64,000 nucleotides of DNA from Halobacterium wangiae. GTDB lineage: Archaea; Halobacteriota; Halobacteria; Halobacteriales; Halobacteriaceae. A program made the translations under genes and the position numbers. The notes under the pieces are model-generated. The model was not told the DNA's origin and did no database searches. It saw nothing but the letters and a program-made list of their open reading frames with translations. The stretch is from assembly GCF_021249345.1 (NCBI RefSeq), contig NZ_CP089588.1:2480001-2544000 (forward strand), read 5' to 3'. This document shows, piece after piece, positions 8,551-15,903 of this stretch (its first letter is position 1; each line of letters opens with the position of its first letter).

Positions 8551-8898
8551 ATGGTACAGACGAAGACACTCGCGGTAATCGGCGTCGTCCTGCTCGTGGC
8601 CTTCGCGGGCTGCGGTGGGACAGACACAGAGGCACCGGGCAACGAGACAGACGGTGCGGGCGACACGGGCGCTGGCGGTGCCGGTGGCGACGACACGACT
8701 ACTGAGGAGGAGACGACAACTACGGAAGAGGAGACGACGACTACTGAGGAGGAGACGACCACGACTGAGATGAACGGTACCACGACGACCGCAGAAAATG
8801 GTACCACGACGACCACGGCTGCCGGCAACGGCACCACGACGACCACGGCTGCCGGCAACGGCACCACGACCACCACGACTACGACCACCGCGTCGTAG
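8551..8898 (+). CDS. Thr-rich low-complexity secreted lipoprotein
   Basis: A 115-residue protein. Residues 1-20 are a hydrophobic signal peptide ending in the lipobox VAFAG/C21, so Cys21 is the predicted lipid-anchored N-terminus on the outer face of the membrane. The mature part is almost pure low complexity: a Gly/Asp-rich stretch, then three perfect EEETTTT units (residues 52-72, 21-nt repeats at 8704-8766), then two 10-residue units of AAGNGTTTTT (90-109). NGT and NET sequons recur, so it is probably heavily N- and/or O-glycosylated. No globular domain remains, which suggests a surface spacer or a glycan-bearing coat peptide. Repeat number probably varies by slippage. Function unknown. 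Confidence 0.8.
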   Translation: MVQTKTLAVIGVVLLVAFAGCGGTDTEAPGNETDGAGDTGAGGAGGDDTTTEEETTTTEEETTTTEEETTTTEMNGTTTTAENGTTTTTAAGNGTTTTTAAGNGTTTTTTTTTAS

Positions 8899-8933
8899 TC
8901 CGATACTCGACGTCTCGACCAGTTCCGACACCG

Positions 8934-8940
8934 CTTTTTT
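8934..8940 (+). terminator. T-run transcription terminator after the lipoprotein gene
   Basis: A run of six T residues follows GC-rich sequence 36 bases after the lipoprotein stop codon. Archaeal RNA polymerase terminates at such oligo-T tracts without needing a hairpin. The next gene has its own TATA-like element further on, consistent with a transcription unit boundary here. Confidence 0.5.
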
Positions 8941-8990
8941 CGCACGTAGACACCAGTAGGTCGGACTGCCGACCCGGGCGAAAGGGAAAG

Positions 8991-8996
8991 TTGTTT
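8991..8996 (+). promoter_or_regulatory. TATA-like box of the carboxyltransferase gene
   Basis: The AT-rich ttgttt in G+C-rich surroundings is centred 28 nt before the ATG at 9022, the spacing of a leaderless haloarchaeal promoter. This decides the start at 9022 over an upstream in-frame codon at 8995. Confidence 0.45.
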
Positions 8997-9021
8997 GCAA
9001 CCGCCCGGTGGATGCCGAACC

Positions 9022-10809
9022 ATGAAGGTACGCATCGGTGGCGGCGCGACCGAGTCAGAAGCGGAGGCGGTCGCCGCGGCGCTCGCCGAGCACGTTCGCG
9101 ACGACGTCGAGGTCTACCTCGGCGACGCCGACGAGCCGGCGGCGGTCCACGAGGCGCCCGAGACACCCGACGACGAACCCAGCCCGGAACCGGAGCTGGG
9201 ACCGACCGAACGCGAGGAGCAGCTCCGCGAGGAGATCGCAGACATCTTGGAGGGCGGCCCGCAGAAGTACCGGGACCGCCTCCCGGACCAGGACAAACTG
9301 TTCGTGCGAGACAGGCTGGACCTCTGGTTCGGCGGCAAGGACGCGGACGGCGAGCGGGACGAAGACGACACGCTGCTGTTCGAGGACGGGAAGTTCGCGA
9401 ACTTCGACGCGTGGCACCCGGACAGCCCCGAGGTCGAGGAGAGCGACGAGAACAACCGCCTCCCCGCGGACGGTCTCGTCACGGGCGCCGCGGAGTTCGA
9501 CGGCCGCGACGTCCACTTCATGGCCAACGACTTCACCGTGAAGGCGGGGTCGATGGCCGAGCGCGGCGTCGAGAAGTTCCTCCGGATGCAACAGCGCGCG
9601 CTCAAGACCGGCAAGCCAGTCTTCTACCTGATGGACTCCTCCGGGGGTCGCATCGACCAGCAGACCGGCTTCTTCGCGAACCGCGAGGGCATCGGGAAGT
9701 ACTACTTCAACCACTCCCGGCTCTCCGGACGCGTCCCCCAGATCTGCGTGCTCTACGGCCCCTGCATCGCCGGCGCCGCGTACACGCCGGTGTTCGCGGA
9801 CTTCACCGTGATGGTCGAGGGGATGTCCGCGATGGCCATCGCCAGTCCGCGGATGGTGAAGATGGTGACTGGCGAGGAGATCGAGATGCAGGACCTCGGC
9901 GGTCCGGAGGTCCACGCTCGCGAGTCCGGGAGTGCCGACCTCGTGGCGCGCGATGAGGAGCACGCCCGCGAACTCGTCGCTGACCTCGTCCAGTACCTCC
10001 CGGACAACAGCGACGAGAAGCCGCCGAGCCAGCCCGCGGAACCGCCCGCGAAGTCGCCGTCGGGCATCGACGGCCTCATTCCGGAGTCCCCGAACCGCGC
10101 GTACGACATGCACGACCTCATCGACCGCGTGGTCGACCGGGACTCCTTCTTCGAACTCAAACCCGAGTTCGGCAAGGAGATTCTCACGGGCTACGCGCGC
10201 ATCGACGGCCGGACGGTCGGCATCGTCGCGAACCAACCCACCCAGCGCGCGGGCGCCATCTTCCCGGACGCCGCCGAGAAGGCCGCGGAGTTCGTCTGGA
10301 AGTCCGACGCGTACAACATCCCCCTGCTGTACCTCTGTGACACGCCGGGGTTCATGGCGGGCAGCCAGGTCGAGAAGGACGCCATCCTCGAGAAGGGCAA
10401 GAAGATGATCTACGCCACCAGCGAGGCCACCGTCCCGAAGCAGTCCGTCGTCGTCCGGAAGGCGTACGGCGCGGGTATCTACGCCATGTCCGGCCCCGCC
10501 TACGACCCCGAGTCCGTCATCGCGCTCCCGTCCGGAGAGATCGGTATCATGGGCCCCGAGGCCGCTATCAACGCGGTGTACGCGAACAAGCTGAACGCCA
10601 TCGACGACCCCGAGGAGCGGGCGGAACGCGAACAGGAACTCCGCGAGGAGTACCGCGAGGACATCGACGTCCACCGCATGGCGAGCGAGACGGTCATCGA
10701 CGAGATCGTCCCGCCCTCCGACCTCCGCACGGAACTGGCCAATCGCTTCGCGTTCTACGAGGACGTCGAGAAGGACCGACCGTCGAAGAAACACGGCACC
10801 ATCCTCTGA
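9022..10809 (+). CDS. Biotin-dependent acyl-CoA carboxylase, carboxyltransferase subunit with epsilon-like N-terminus
   Basis: A 595-residue protein. Residues about 80-330 and 345-590 are the N- and C-terminal crotonase-like halves of a carboxyltransferase (CT). The N-half has DSSGGRIDQQTGFF and GPCIAGAAYTPVFADF; the C-half has CDTPGFMAGSQVEKDA, which is the oxyanion-hole region, and PKQSVVVRKAYGAG. It transfers CO2 from carboxybiotin to an acyl-CoA (acetyl-, propionyl- or another). Specificity is not readable. It is about 80 residues longer than the usual PccB (near 515). The extra N-terminus has a MKVRIGGGATESEAEAVAAAL segment like the small epsilon/AccE-type helper proteins, followed by a Pro/Glu linker. 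No biotin carboxylase/BCCP gene is adjacent. Biotin ligase is encoded 42 kb downstream. Confidence 0.88.
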   Translation: MKVRIGGGATESEAEAVAAALAEHVRDDVEVYLGDADEPAAVHEAPETPDDEPSPEPELGPTEREEQLREEIADILEGGPQKYRDRLPDQDKLFVRDRLDLWFGGKDADGERDEDDTLLFEDGKFANFDAWHPDSPEVEESDENNRLPADGLVTGAAEFDGRDVHFMANDFTVKAGSMAERGVEKFLRMQQRALKTGKPVFYLMDSSGGRIDQQTGFFANREGIGKYYFNHSRLSGRVPQICVLYGPCIAGAAYTPVFADFTVMVEGMSAMAIASPRMVKMVTGEEIEMQDLGGPEVHARESGSADLVARDEEHARELVADLVQYLPDNSDEKPPSQPAEPPAKSPSGIDGLIPESPNRAYDMHDLIDRVVDRDSFFELKPEFGKEILTGYARIDGRTVGIVANQPTQRAGAIFPDAAEKAAEFVWKSDAYNIPLLYLCDTPGFMAGSQVEKDAILEKGKKMIYATSEATVPKQSVVVRKAYGAGIYAMSGPAYDPESVIALPSGEIGIMGPEAAINAVYANKLNAIDDPEERAEREQELREEYREDIDVHRMASETVIDEIVPPSDLRTELANRFAFYEDVEKDRPSKKHGTIL

Positions 10810-10860
10810 GGCGGTCGACGCCGGCCGCGACACTGTCTCCCATTTCGGGCGATTCTCGGT

Positions 10861-10877
10861 CGTAGGAGCCGCCTACG
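10861..10877. other. Intergenic 6-bp hairpin after the carboxyltransferase gene
   Basis: CGTAGG (10861-10866) and CCTACG (10872-10877) pair perfectly around a five-base loop, 51 bases after the carboxyltransferase stop. It could help end that transcript, but no T-run follows, so a terminator role is not shown. Confidence 0.3.
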
Positions 10878-10925
10878 GCTGATAGCCGCCTGGTAACAAT
10901 CCAGTGCGTCGGCGTCACGTACGGT

Positions 10926-11270
10926 GTGGCTTCCAGTACCAGGACCGTCCACCGGCCGACGCTCGGCGTCTCCTCGACGGAGGCGCGACTGTGGCTCGTC
11001 GCCGTCGGTGCCCTCCTCGGCGACCTCCTGCTCACGTACTACGGCATCGCGCACGCTGGTCTCAGCGAGGGCAACCCGCTCGCGGCGTCGGTGCTCGCGG
11101 GGCACGGCTACGCCGGACTCGCCGCCATGAAAGTCGCCGCCTTCGCCGTCGCAGCGGGCGGCAGACAGGTGGTGCCGCCAGCGTACCGCTGGATCGCGCC
11201 GATCTGTCTCGCCGTGCCGTGGCTGCTCGCAGTCACCGTCAACACCGCGCTCATCCTCGGGACGCTGTAG
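10926..11270 (+). CDS. DUF5658-like small membrane protein
   Basis: A 114-residue protein with a short polar head and three to four hydrophobic segments (about 22-42, 60-78 and 85-110). The region LLGDLLLTYYGIAHAGLSEGNP resembles the DUF5658 signature (Asp in the first helix, then E/S-xNP). Members are small uncharacterised inner-membrane proteins. It uses a GTG start: an AT-rich ggtaacaat at 10891-10900 lies about 28 nt before it, consistent with leaderless initiation. It is convergent with the DoxX gene (2 nt between stops). Confidence 0.6.
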   Translation: MASSTRTVHRPTLGVSSTEARLWLVAVGALLGDLLLTYYGIAHAGLSEGNPLAASVLAGHGYAGLAAMKVAAFAVAAGGRQVVPPAYRWIAPICLAVPWLLAVTVNTALILGTL

Positions 11271-11272
11271 CT

Positions 11273-11704
11273 TCACGTCGTCCGCATCGCCTCGACGAAC
11301 ACCGCCCACGCGAGCCCTACGAGGCCGACGTCGCGCGCCACCACGTCCCCGAACTGACCGGTAGTCGCCCAGACGACGGCCAGGTAGCCGACCGTCGCCG
11401 TGAGGGAGACGGCCGCGACCAGCGAGGCGAACGTCGTGAAGCGGTCGTCGAGCAGCGCGGCGCCGAACAGTAACTCGAGGTAGCCGTTGGCGACCATGAA
11501 CGTCACCGGTGAGACGACGAGCCAGGGCGCGAGCCAGTCGGTGACGTACACCGCCCACGCGCCGGGGTCGAGGAGTTTGTGCACGCCGGCGGCGACCAGC
11601 ATCGCGCCGAGGCCCCAGCGCGCGAGCGTCGCAGGTTCCGGTGAACGCGCCGCCAGCGCTACGACTCGGCCGTGAAGTCGGCCCGCACTCCGCAGGGGGT
11701 TCAT
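11273..11704 (-). CDS. DoxX family membrane protein
   Basis: A 143-residue protein with four hydrophobic segments. The first (ATLARWGLGAMLVAAGVHKLLDPGAW) carries the arginine-then-glycine helix followed by the HKLxDP motif typical of the DoxX/DoxD-like family. Family members include the small subunit of terminal quinol/thiosulfate oxidoreductases and many proteins of unknown function linked to redox stress. A second ATG three codons upstream (11713) is equally possible. It is the gene nearest the 3' end of pepF, which is on the same strand upstream; the gap of about 56 bp leaves cotranscription open. Confidence 0.72.
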   Translation of the reverse strand: MNPLRSAGRLHGRVVALAARSPEPATLARWGLGAMLVAAGVHKLLDPGAWAVYVTDWLAPWLVVSPVTFMVANGYLELLFGAALLDDRFTTFASLVAAVSLTATVGYLAVVWATTGQFGDVVARDVGLVGLAWAVFVEAMRTT

Positions 11705-11759
11705 GCGTGTCACGACGGACTGCCGGGAGAAAGGTCTGGTTGCGCTCGCGAGCGACGAC

Positions 11760-13526
11760 TCAGGGCTCGACGGACTCGGCGAACGCGTCCACGCAGGCCT
11801 CGAACCGCTCGACGGCGTCGCTCACGGCGCGTTCGTTGGTCGCGTCCACGCCCAGGTCCGCCAGCAATTCGACGGCAGGCTCCGACGTGCCGGCTTCGAG
11901 GAACGCGACGTAGTCCGCGGGAGCGTTCGCGTCGTCGACGCCGTCCGCGACGGCGAGCGCACCCGCAGTGCCGAGGACGTACGGGTAGTGGTGGTAGAGT
12001 GGGACGTTGTACAGTCCAGTGGTCCACCCGGCGCGGAGTCGGTCGGTGACTTCGAGGACGGGGACGAACTCGGCGTACAGGTCGCCGTACGTCTCGTCGA
12101 GCCAGTCCGCGGTGAGGCGGTCGCCCGCTTCGACGCGTTCGTGGAGTCGGTGCGTGAACGTCGCCCAGCGCGCGGAGTAGAAGAGGTTCGCGCCGACGCT
12201 GCGCACCGCCCGCGCGGCGACCGCGGTGCGCTCGTCGCCCGTGGTCGTGTCGAGGAGGTGGTCGGCGAGCAGGACTTCGTGGAGTTTGCTCGGGAGTTCC
12301 GCGACGGGTTCGGGGATGCCCGCGGTGACGTGGGGTCGTGCGTCGCCGGCGAACGAGGCGTGGACGGCGTGCCCGAGTTCGTGCGCGAGCAGGAAGACGT
12401 GAGAGAGCGAGCCGTTCCAGCGCGCGAGCACGAACGGCCCGGCGTCCGGCGCGTAGGTCGCGTAGGCCGCGCCCTGCTCGGTCTTCCCGGGGTGGTCGAA
12501 GGCGTCGACGCGGCGCTCCTCGAAGACGCTCGCGACGCGGGACTGGTAGGCCTCACCGAGCGGTGCCACGGCGTCGAGGATCATCCCCCGAGCGTCCTCG
12601 AAGTCGTACTCGGGCGTCTCGCCGTCGACGGGGACGGCGTTCCGGTCCCACGGCTGGAGCGCGTCGACGCCCAGGGCGTCCCGGCGGACGCGTTCGAGGC
12701 GGTGTTTGGGCGCGAGGTTGTCGCGAACGCCACCGACGAGTGCGTCGTAGACCGCTCGCGGAAGTCGGGGCTGGGGGCGGCACGCGACGTACGGGTCGGA
12801 GCCAGCCAGTGCGGCGGGGAGCGCGCTGTCGTAGCCACGGGCGTCCGCGAGACGGACGTTCCGCCGCGCCATCGTGTCGAGGTTCGCGGCGAGCGTCTCC
12901 CGGCGGCCGACGTACTCGTCGCGGACCGCCTGGAACGCGCGTTTCCGCGTCGCTCGGTCTTCAGAGCTCTGGATTCGCGAGCGCTCGCTCCGCGTGAGTG
13001 TCACCGGCTCACCGTCCACGTCGACGGTCGGCGGGTCGAAGTCGCCGTCCACGAGAGCGCGGTGCACACGCTCCGGCGCGTCGAGCACGTCGTCGAGTTG
13101 CGCGAGGAGGTCGGCGGCCGCGGGTGCGAGCGTCTGGTCGCCGCGCTGTCGGACGTCGTCGACGTACCGGTCGAAGCGCTCGGGAACGCTGGCACTCGCG
13201 TCGGCGTCGCGGACGCGCCGCTCGACGTCCTCGCGGAGCGCCATCAGGTCGCCGTGGACGGCGTGTGCGTGCGAACGGTCGGCAGCGCGCTGGTCGTCGC
13301 CGGTCTGGACGTTTGCGCGGAGGTTCGCGTACGTCCGGAGGCGGTGGTCGCGCGCGGACAGCGACTCGAACGCCACGAGTACCTCCTCCAGCGGCCGGTC
13401 GGTTTCGAACGTCTCGATCGCGTCTTCGAGCGCCTCGCGGGCGGTCGCCCACTCCTCGCGGGTGTCGAAGATGCGTGTCAGGTCGAATCGGTGCGTCTCG
13501 GGGACGTCGTCGCGTGAATCGTACAT
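11760..13526 (-). CDS. pepF: M3-family oligoendopeptidase F
   Basis: A 588-residue cytosolic zinc metallopeptidase, the usual length for PepF. The zinc-binding HELGH is at residues 382-386 (AHELGHAVHASF), and the third ligand region PVAELPSKLHE follows about 24 residues later (E410), as in clan MA family M3. The N-terminal 190 residues form the helical lobe, including TYANLRANVQTGD. The C-terminal half holds the substrate-channel signature LYNVPLYHHYPYVLGTAGAL. It cleaves short oligopeptides, so its role is peptide turnover. No signal peptide is present. The upstream region is the 375-nt noncoding segment at 13527-13901, and no clear TATA box is seen close to the start. Confidence 0.9.
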   Translation of the reverse strand: MYDSRDDVPETHRFDLTRIFDTREEWATAREALEDAIETFETDRPLEEVLVAFESLSARDHRLRTYANLRANVQTGDDQRAADRSHAHAVHGDLMALREDVERRVRDADASASVPERFDRYVDDVRQRGDQTLAPAAADLLAQLDDVLDAPERVHRALVDGDFDPPTVDVDGEPVTLTRSERSRIQSSEDRATRKRAFQAVRDEYVGRRETLAANLDTMARRNVRLADARGYDSALPAALAGSDPYVACRPQPRLPRAVYDALVGGVRDNLAPKHRLERVRRDALGVDALQPWDRNAVPVDGETPEYDFEDARGMILDAVAPLGEAYQSRVASVFEERRVDAFDHPGKTEQGAAYATYAPDAGPFVLARWNGSLSHVFLLAHELGHAVHASFAGDARPHVTAGIPEPVAELPSKLHEVLLADHLLDTTTGDERTAVAARAVRSVGANLFYSARWATFTHRLHERVEAGDRLTADWLDETYGDLYAEFVPVLEVTDRLRAGWTTGLYNVPLYHHYPYVLGTAGALAVADGVDDANAPADYVAFLEAGTSEPAVELLADLGVDATNERAVSDAVERFEACVDAFAESVEP

Positions 13527-13901
13527 TCGTAACTGGTCGGCGTCGGTGGTTGTCGGGCGGCACGGATCGGAACGCGACGACTCAGTCTAGCACGAGGTAG
13601 TCGTCATCCTGATGCGACTAAAGTGCTTCGCGGGTGTGAGACACTCTGGCTGGGTGTGGTGGATCTGACACTGGTGTCTACAGCCACTCGCCCCTTCCAG
13701 TCCACCCGGCACGGCCTGACCAACTGGCATTGGGTGGACTGGAAGGGGCGGCCGTGTGGACGATGGCGGCCGAAGCAAGCACCGGAAGGAGCGCTCTGCG
13801 CTCTTTCGGCGACAGCGAGTCCCGGGAGTCGACAGCGCCGGGGCTTTCGGGGTGGTTTCGCCAGTCACTGAATATGTACCGGAATAACCGAAAATGCAGT
13901 T
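13527..13901. other. 375-nt gene-free segment with strong secondary-structure potential
   Basis: This lies between the maoC stop and the pepF start, both read on the minus strand. It contains an imperfect palindrome (tagtcgtcat/atgcgacta, 13598-13620), a 19-bp perfect inverted repeat (13689-13707/13732-13750) and a 6-bp hairpin GAGCGC/GCGCTC (13789-13803). Short frames exist on both strands, but none has normal haloarchaeal acidic composition or a domain. I see no tRNA, 7S or RNase P signature. It may hold a noncoding RNA, a decayed miniature mobile element or regulatory structures. Other than these repeats I see nothing definite. Confidence 0.55.
13689..13750. repeat. 19-bp perfect inverted repeat with 24-nt loop
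   Basis: The left arm 13689-13707 (cgccccttccagtccaccc) and the right arm 13732-13750 are exact reverse complements; pairing stops at both ends (t/g outside, g/t inside). The chance of a 19-bp perfect palindrome at this spacing is negligible even at high G+C. It can form a very stable hairpin in RNA of either strand. The arms do not continue as a transposon terminal repeat as far as I can see, and no target-site duplication is visible. Confidence 0.85.
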
Positions 13902-14366
13902 TTACGCCGCGTTCTCGCGCTTCAGGGAGAGGACCGTCCGCTCGAACTCACACACCAAGGGTTCGTCCTCGCGGTTCACGGCGAACACCTCGACGCGCAT
14001 GGTGACGACGCCGCGTTCGCTGTCGCTGGTTTCGCGCTTGTCCGTAATCGTCGACTGCACGCGGATGGTGTCGCCGTGGAAGACGGGGTTCGGGTGCTCG
14101 ACGTCGTCGTAGGAGAGGTTGGCGACGATGGTGCCGTCCGTCGTCTCGGGGATGGTGATGCCGACGGCGAGACTCATCGTGTAGAGACCGTTGACGAGGC
14201 GCTCGCCGAACTGGGTCTCCGCGGCGAACGCGGCGTCGAGGTGCAGTGGCTGCTGGTTCATCGTCGTGTCGCAGAACTGCTGATTGTCGGCCTCGGAGAT
14301 GGTGCGCCGTCTGTCGTGTTCGATGGTCTCGCCCACCTCGAACTCCTCGTAGTACAGCCCGGGCAT
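13902..14366 (-). CDS. Single-hotdog MaoC-type acyl-CoA hydratase/dehydratase
   Basis: A 154-residue hotdog-fold protein. The active-site segment reads CDTTMNQQPLHLDAAFA: the hydratase His is present, but the usual catalytic Asp of the GDxNPxH motif is replaced by Asn (NQQPLH). This TMNxxPLH form is, from what I recall, shared with mesaconyl-/methylmalyl-CoA-type hydratases. The rest (GLYTMSLAVGIT, HGDTIRVQSTI, FERTVLSLKRE) fits the MaoC-like family. A lyase of the CitE type and glutamate dehydrogenase follow on the other strand, which points to branched C4/C5-CoA chemistry. Known mesaconyl-CoA hydratases are about twice as long, so this one may be a dimerising half. The ATG at 14366 fits an A-rich box at 14391-14397. 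Confidence 0.78.
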   Translation of the reverse strand: MPGLYYEEFEVGETIEHDRRRTISEADNQQFCDTTMNQQPLHLDAAFAAETQFGERLVNGLYTMSLAVGITIPETTDGTIVANLSYDDVEHPNPVFHGDTIRVQSTITDKRETSDSERGVVTMRVEVFAVNREDEPLVCEFERTVLSLKRENAA

Positions 14367-14482
14367 ACGGGAGGCGTCGTAGCGGCGGGCCAAAACGACT
14401 CCGGTCCACGGAGTTCGCGGGACGACTAGTGGGGGACTGACCAGCGAACGAGACGCCGGGCGGAGTGGACGTCGGGCGAGTG

Positions 14483-14487
14483 CTTTT
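14483..14487 (+). promoter_or_regulatory. TATA-like box before the 114-residue hypothetical gene
   Basis: The T-rich ctttt in tgcttttcaagc is centred 30 nt before the ATG at 14515 and 21 nt before an alternative ATG at 14506. Haloarchaeal spacing of 25-30 nt favours 14515. Confidence 0.45.
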
Positions 14488-14514
14488 CAAGCAGTGGGCG
14501 CGAGTATGAGGTCG

Positions 14515-14859
14515 ATGACGGACTGGGAGCGCGTGAAGGGGGAGCTCCGCGAGGCGGGCTACCCCGGGTTCGAGTTCGACAGCGGGAGGACGGCTGTGCC
14601 GGGGTTGCGCGGGGAGTGGGTGGTCGGTGAAGCTACCCGCGAGGGCGGCCTGATGCGGGAGAACCAGTCGCTCCTGCTGCGTATCTTCGACGCCCTCCCG
14701 GGCAGCGGCGGCGCCGTGACCACCGACCCGGAGGCCACTCCGGACCCCATCGGGGGGATCGCCGACGACCACTGCCTGGACGTCGTGATAGTCAGCGTGC
14801 GCGAGGACGCGGTGCGACTCGCGCTCTGCGACCCCCGCGAGGAGAACCCCCGCCCGTAG
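14515..14859 (+). CDS. Hypothetical acidic protein
   Basis: A 114-residue soluble protein of normal haloarchaeal composition, starting MTDWERVKGELREAGYPG, with an alternating alpha/beta look and a hydrophobic C-terminal strand (CLDVVIVSVREDAVRLAL). No motif or family is recognised. It lies between the divergent MaoC gene and the codirectional CitE gene, and its 111-nt distance to CitE with a separate TATA-like box suggests independent transcription. ATGs at 14506 and 14515 are both possible; the promoter spacing favours the latter. Confidence 0.6.
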   Translation: MTDWERVKGELREAGYPGFEFDSGRTAVPGLRGEWVVGEATREGGLMRENQSLLLRIFDALPGSGGAVTTDPEATPDPIGGIADDHCLDVVIVSVREDAVRLALCDPREENPRP

Positions 14860-14970
14860 GTCGGGTTCCTTATTGGCTGTCGTGTGCTCCACTGGCAGTC
14901 TGTCGCCGAGTGCCGACTGCGCCGGCGGCGACTGGTAAAACTACAAGGGCGCGCGGAGCGGGCTTCCGGT

Positions 14971-15831
14971 ATGGTCAGACGAAGCGTGCTGTTCTCGCCG
15001 GGGGACCGTCCGGAGATGCTGCGGAAGGCGCCCGGTGCGGGAGCCGACGTGGTGGTGTTCGACCTCGAGGACGCCGTCGCGCCCGGTCGGAAGGACGAGG
15101 CGCGGGCGGCGGTCCGCGAGGTGCTCGTCGACGCCGAGTTCGACCCGAACTGCGAGGTGTGCGTGCGCGTCAACCCCGTCGGAGCGGGGGCGGGCGACGA
15201 CGTCGACGCCGTGTTCGCGGGCGAGGCGGGAGCGGACGCCGTGATGCTCCCGAAGGCCGAGTCCGGCGAGGAGGTGACGACGCTCGCTCGCCTGCTTGAC
15301 GAGCACGGCAGCGACCCACCCGTGCTGGCGCTCGTCGAGTCGGCATCGGGCGTGCTGAACGCACAGGACGTCGCTGCCGCGGACGCGACGGACGCGCTCG
15401 TGTTCGGCGCAGAGGACCTCTCGGCGGACGTGGGGGCGACCCGGACAGACGAGGGGACCGAGGTTCTCTACGCGCGCGAGCACGTCGTCCTCGCAGCGAG
15501 CGCGGCGGGCGTGGACGCCATCGACACCGTGTACACGGACATCGAGGACACCGAGGGGTTGAGCGAGGAGACGCGATTCGCCGCCGGCCTCGGCTTCGAC
15601 GGAAAGATGGCGATCCACCCGGGACAGGTCGCGCCGATCAACGACGCGTTCACACCCGACCCCGGGGACGTCGAATGGGCCGAACGAGTACTCGAAGCGA
15701 AACGCGAGGCCGACGCCGAGGACCGTGGCGTGTTCCGCGTAGACGGCGAGATGGTCGACGCCCCCCTGATCGCGCAGGCCGAACGTGTCGTCGAACGGGC
15801 GCGAGCGGCCGACGACGGTGACGGGTCCTAG
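14971..15831 (+). CDS. HpcH/HpaI aldolase / CitE-type acyl-CoA lyase
   Basis: A 286-residue TIM-barrel protein. It starts RRSVLFSPGDRPEMLRKA (the conserved first strand and Arg), then VVVFDLEDAVAPGRK, a metal-site region LALVESASGVLNAQD, GAEDLSADVG, and the C-terminal KMAIHPGQV. This is the citrate-lyase-beta-like family, which in haloarchaea includes L-malyl-CoA/beta-methylmalyl-CoA lyase and related enzymes using Mg2+. No CitD/CitF partners are present, so it is not part of citrate lyase. Together with the MaoC gene and glutamate dehydrogenase it fits beta-methylmalyl-CoA or malyl-CoA cleavage in a methylaspartate-like pathway; the substrate is inferred. The upstream A-rich ggtaaaac (14934-14941) is a possible TATA box. 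Confidence 0.85.
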   Translation: MVRRSVLFSPGDRPEMLRKAPGAGADVVVFDLEDAVAPGRKDEARAAVREVLVDAEFDPNCEVCVRVNPVGAGAGDDVDAVFAGEAGADAVMLPKAESGEEVTTLARLLDEHGSDPPVLALVESASGVLNAQDVAAADATDALVFGAEDLSADVGATRTDEGTEVLYAREHVVLAASAAGVDAIDTVYTDIEDTEGLSEETRFAAGLGFDGKMAIHPGQVAPINDAFTPDPGDVEWAERVLEAKREADAEDRGVFRVDGEMVDAPLIAQAERVVERARAADDGDGS

Positions 15832-15843
15832 GACGCCTTAAGT

Positions 15844-15853
15844 TGCATATTAT
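15844..15853 (+). promoter_or_regulatory. TATA box of the glutamate dehydrogenase gene
   Basis: tgcatattat is the most AT-rich stretch in the region. Its centre is about 55 nt before the start codon, which predicts a leader near 28 nt, unlike most genes here, which look leaderless. Confidence 0.5.
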
Positions 15854-15903
15854 CAATGGGAATTCCGCCACCCTTTTGCTGACCCCTAGAGTCGATTCAG
15901 ACG

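Noticed and set aside
8547-9035. 162-codon minus-strand frame rich in Val/Ser opposite the lipoprotein
   Set aside because: It is the complement of the Thr-rich repeats, which gives Val/Ser runs. The plus strand has a signal peptide with a lipobox and is the real gene.
9055-10833. 592-codon minus-strand frame opposite the carboxyltransferase
   Set aside because: Shadow of a gene with complete carboxyltransferase motifs; the translation shows no family.
11703-13517. 604-codon plus-strand frame opposite pepF
   Set aside because: Shadow of the M3 peptidase, which has an intact HELGH and the standard length.
13623-13871. Short frames on both strands inside the gene-free segment
   Set aside because: Compositions are basic and Cys/Trp/His-rich, unlike haloarchaeal proteins, and they run through the 19-bp inverted repeat. 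No start signal is evident.
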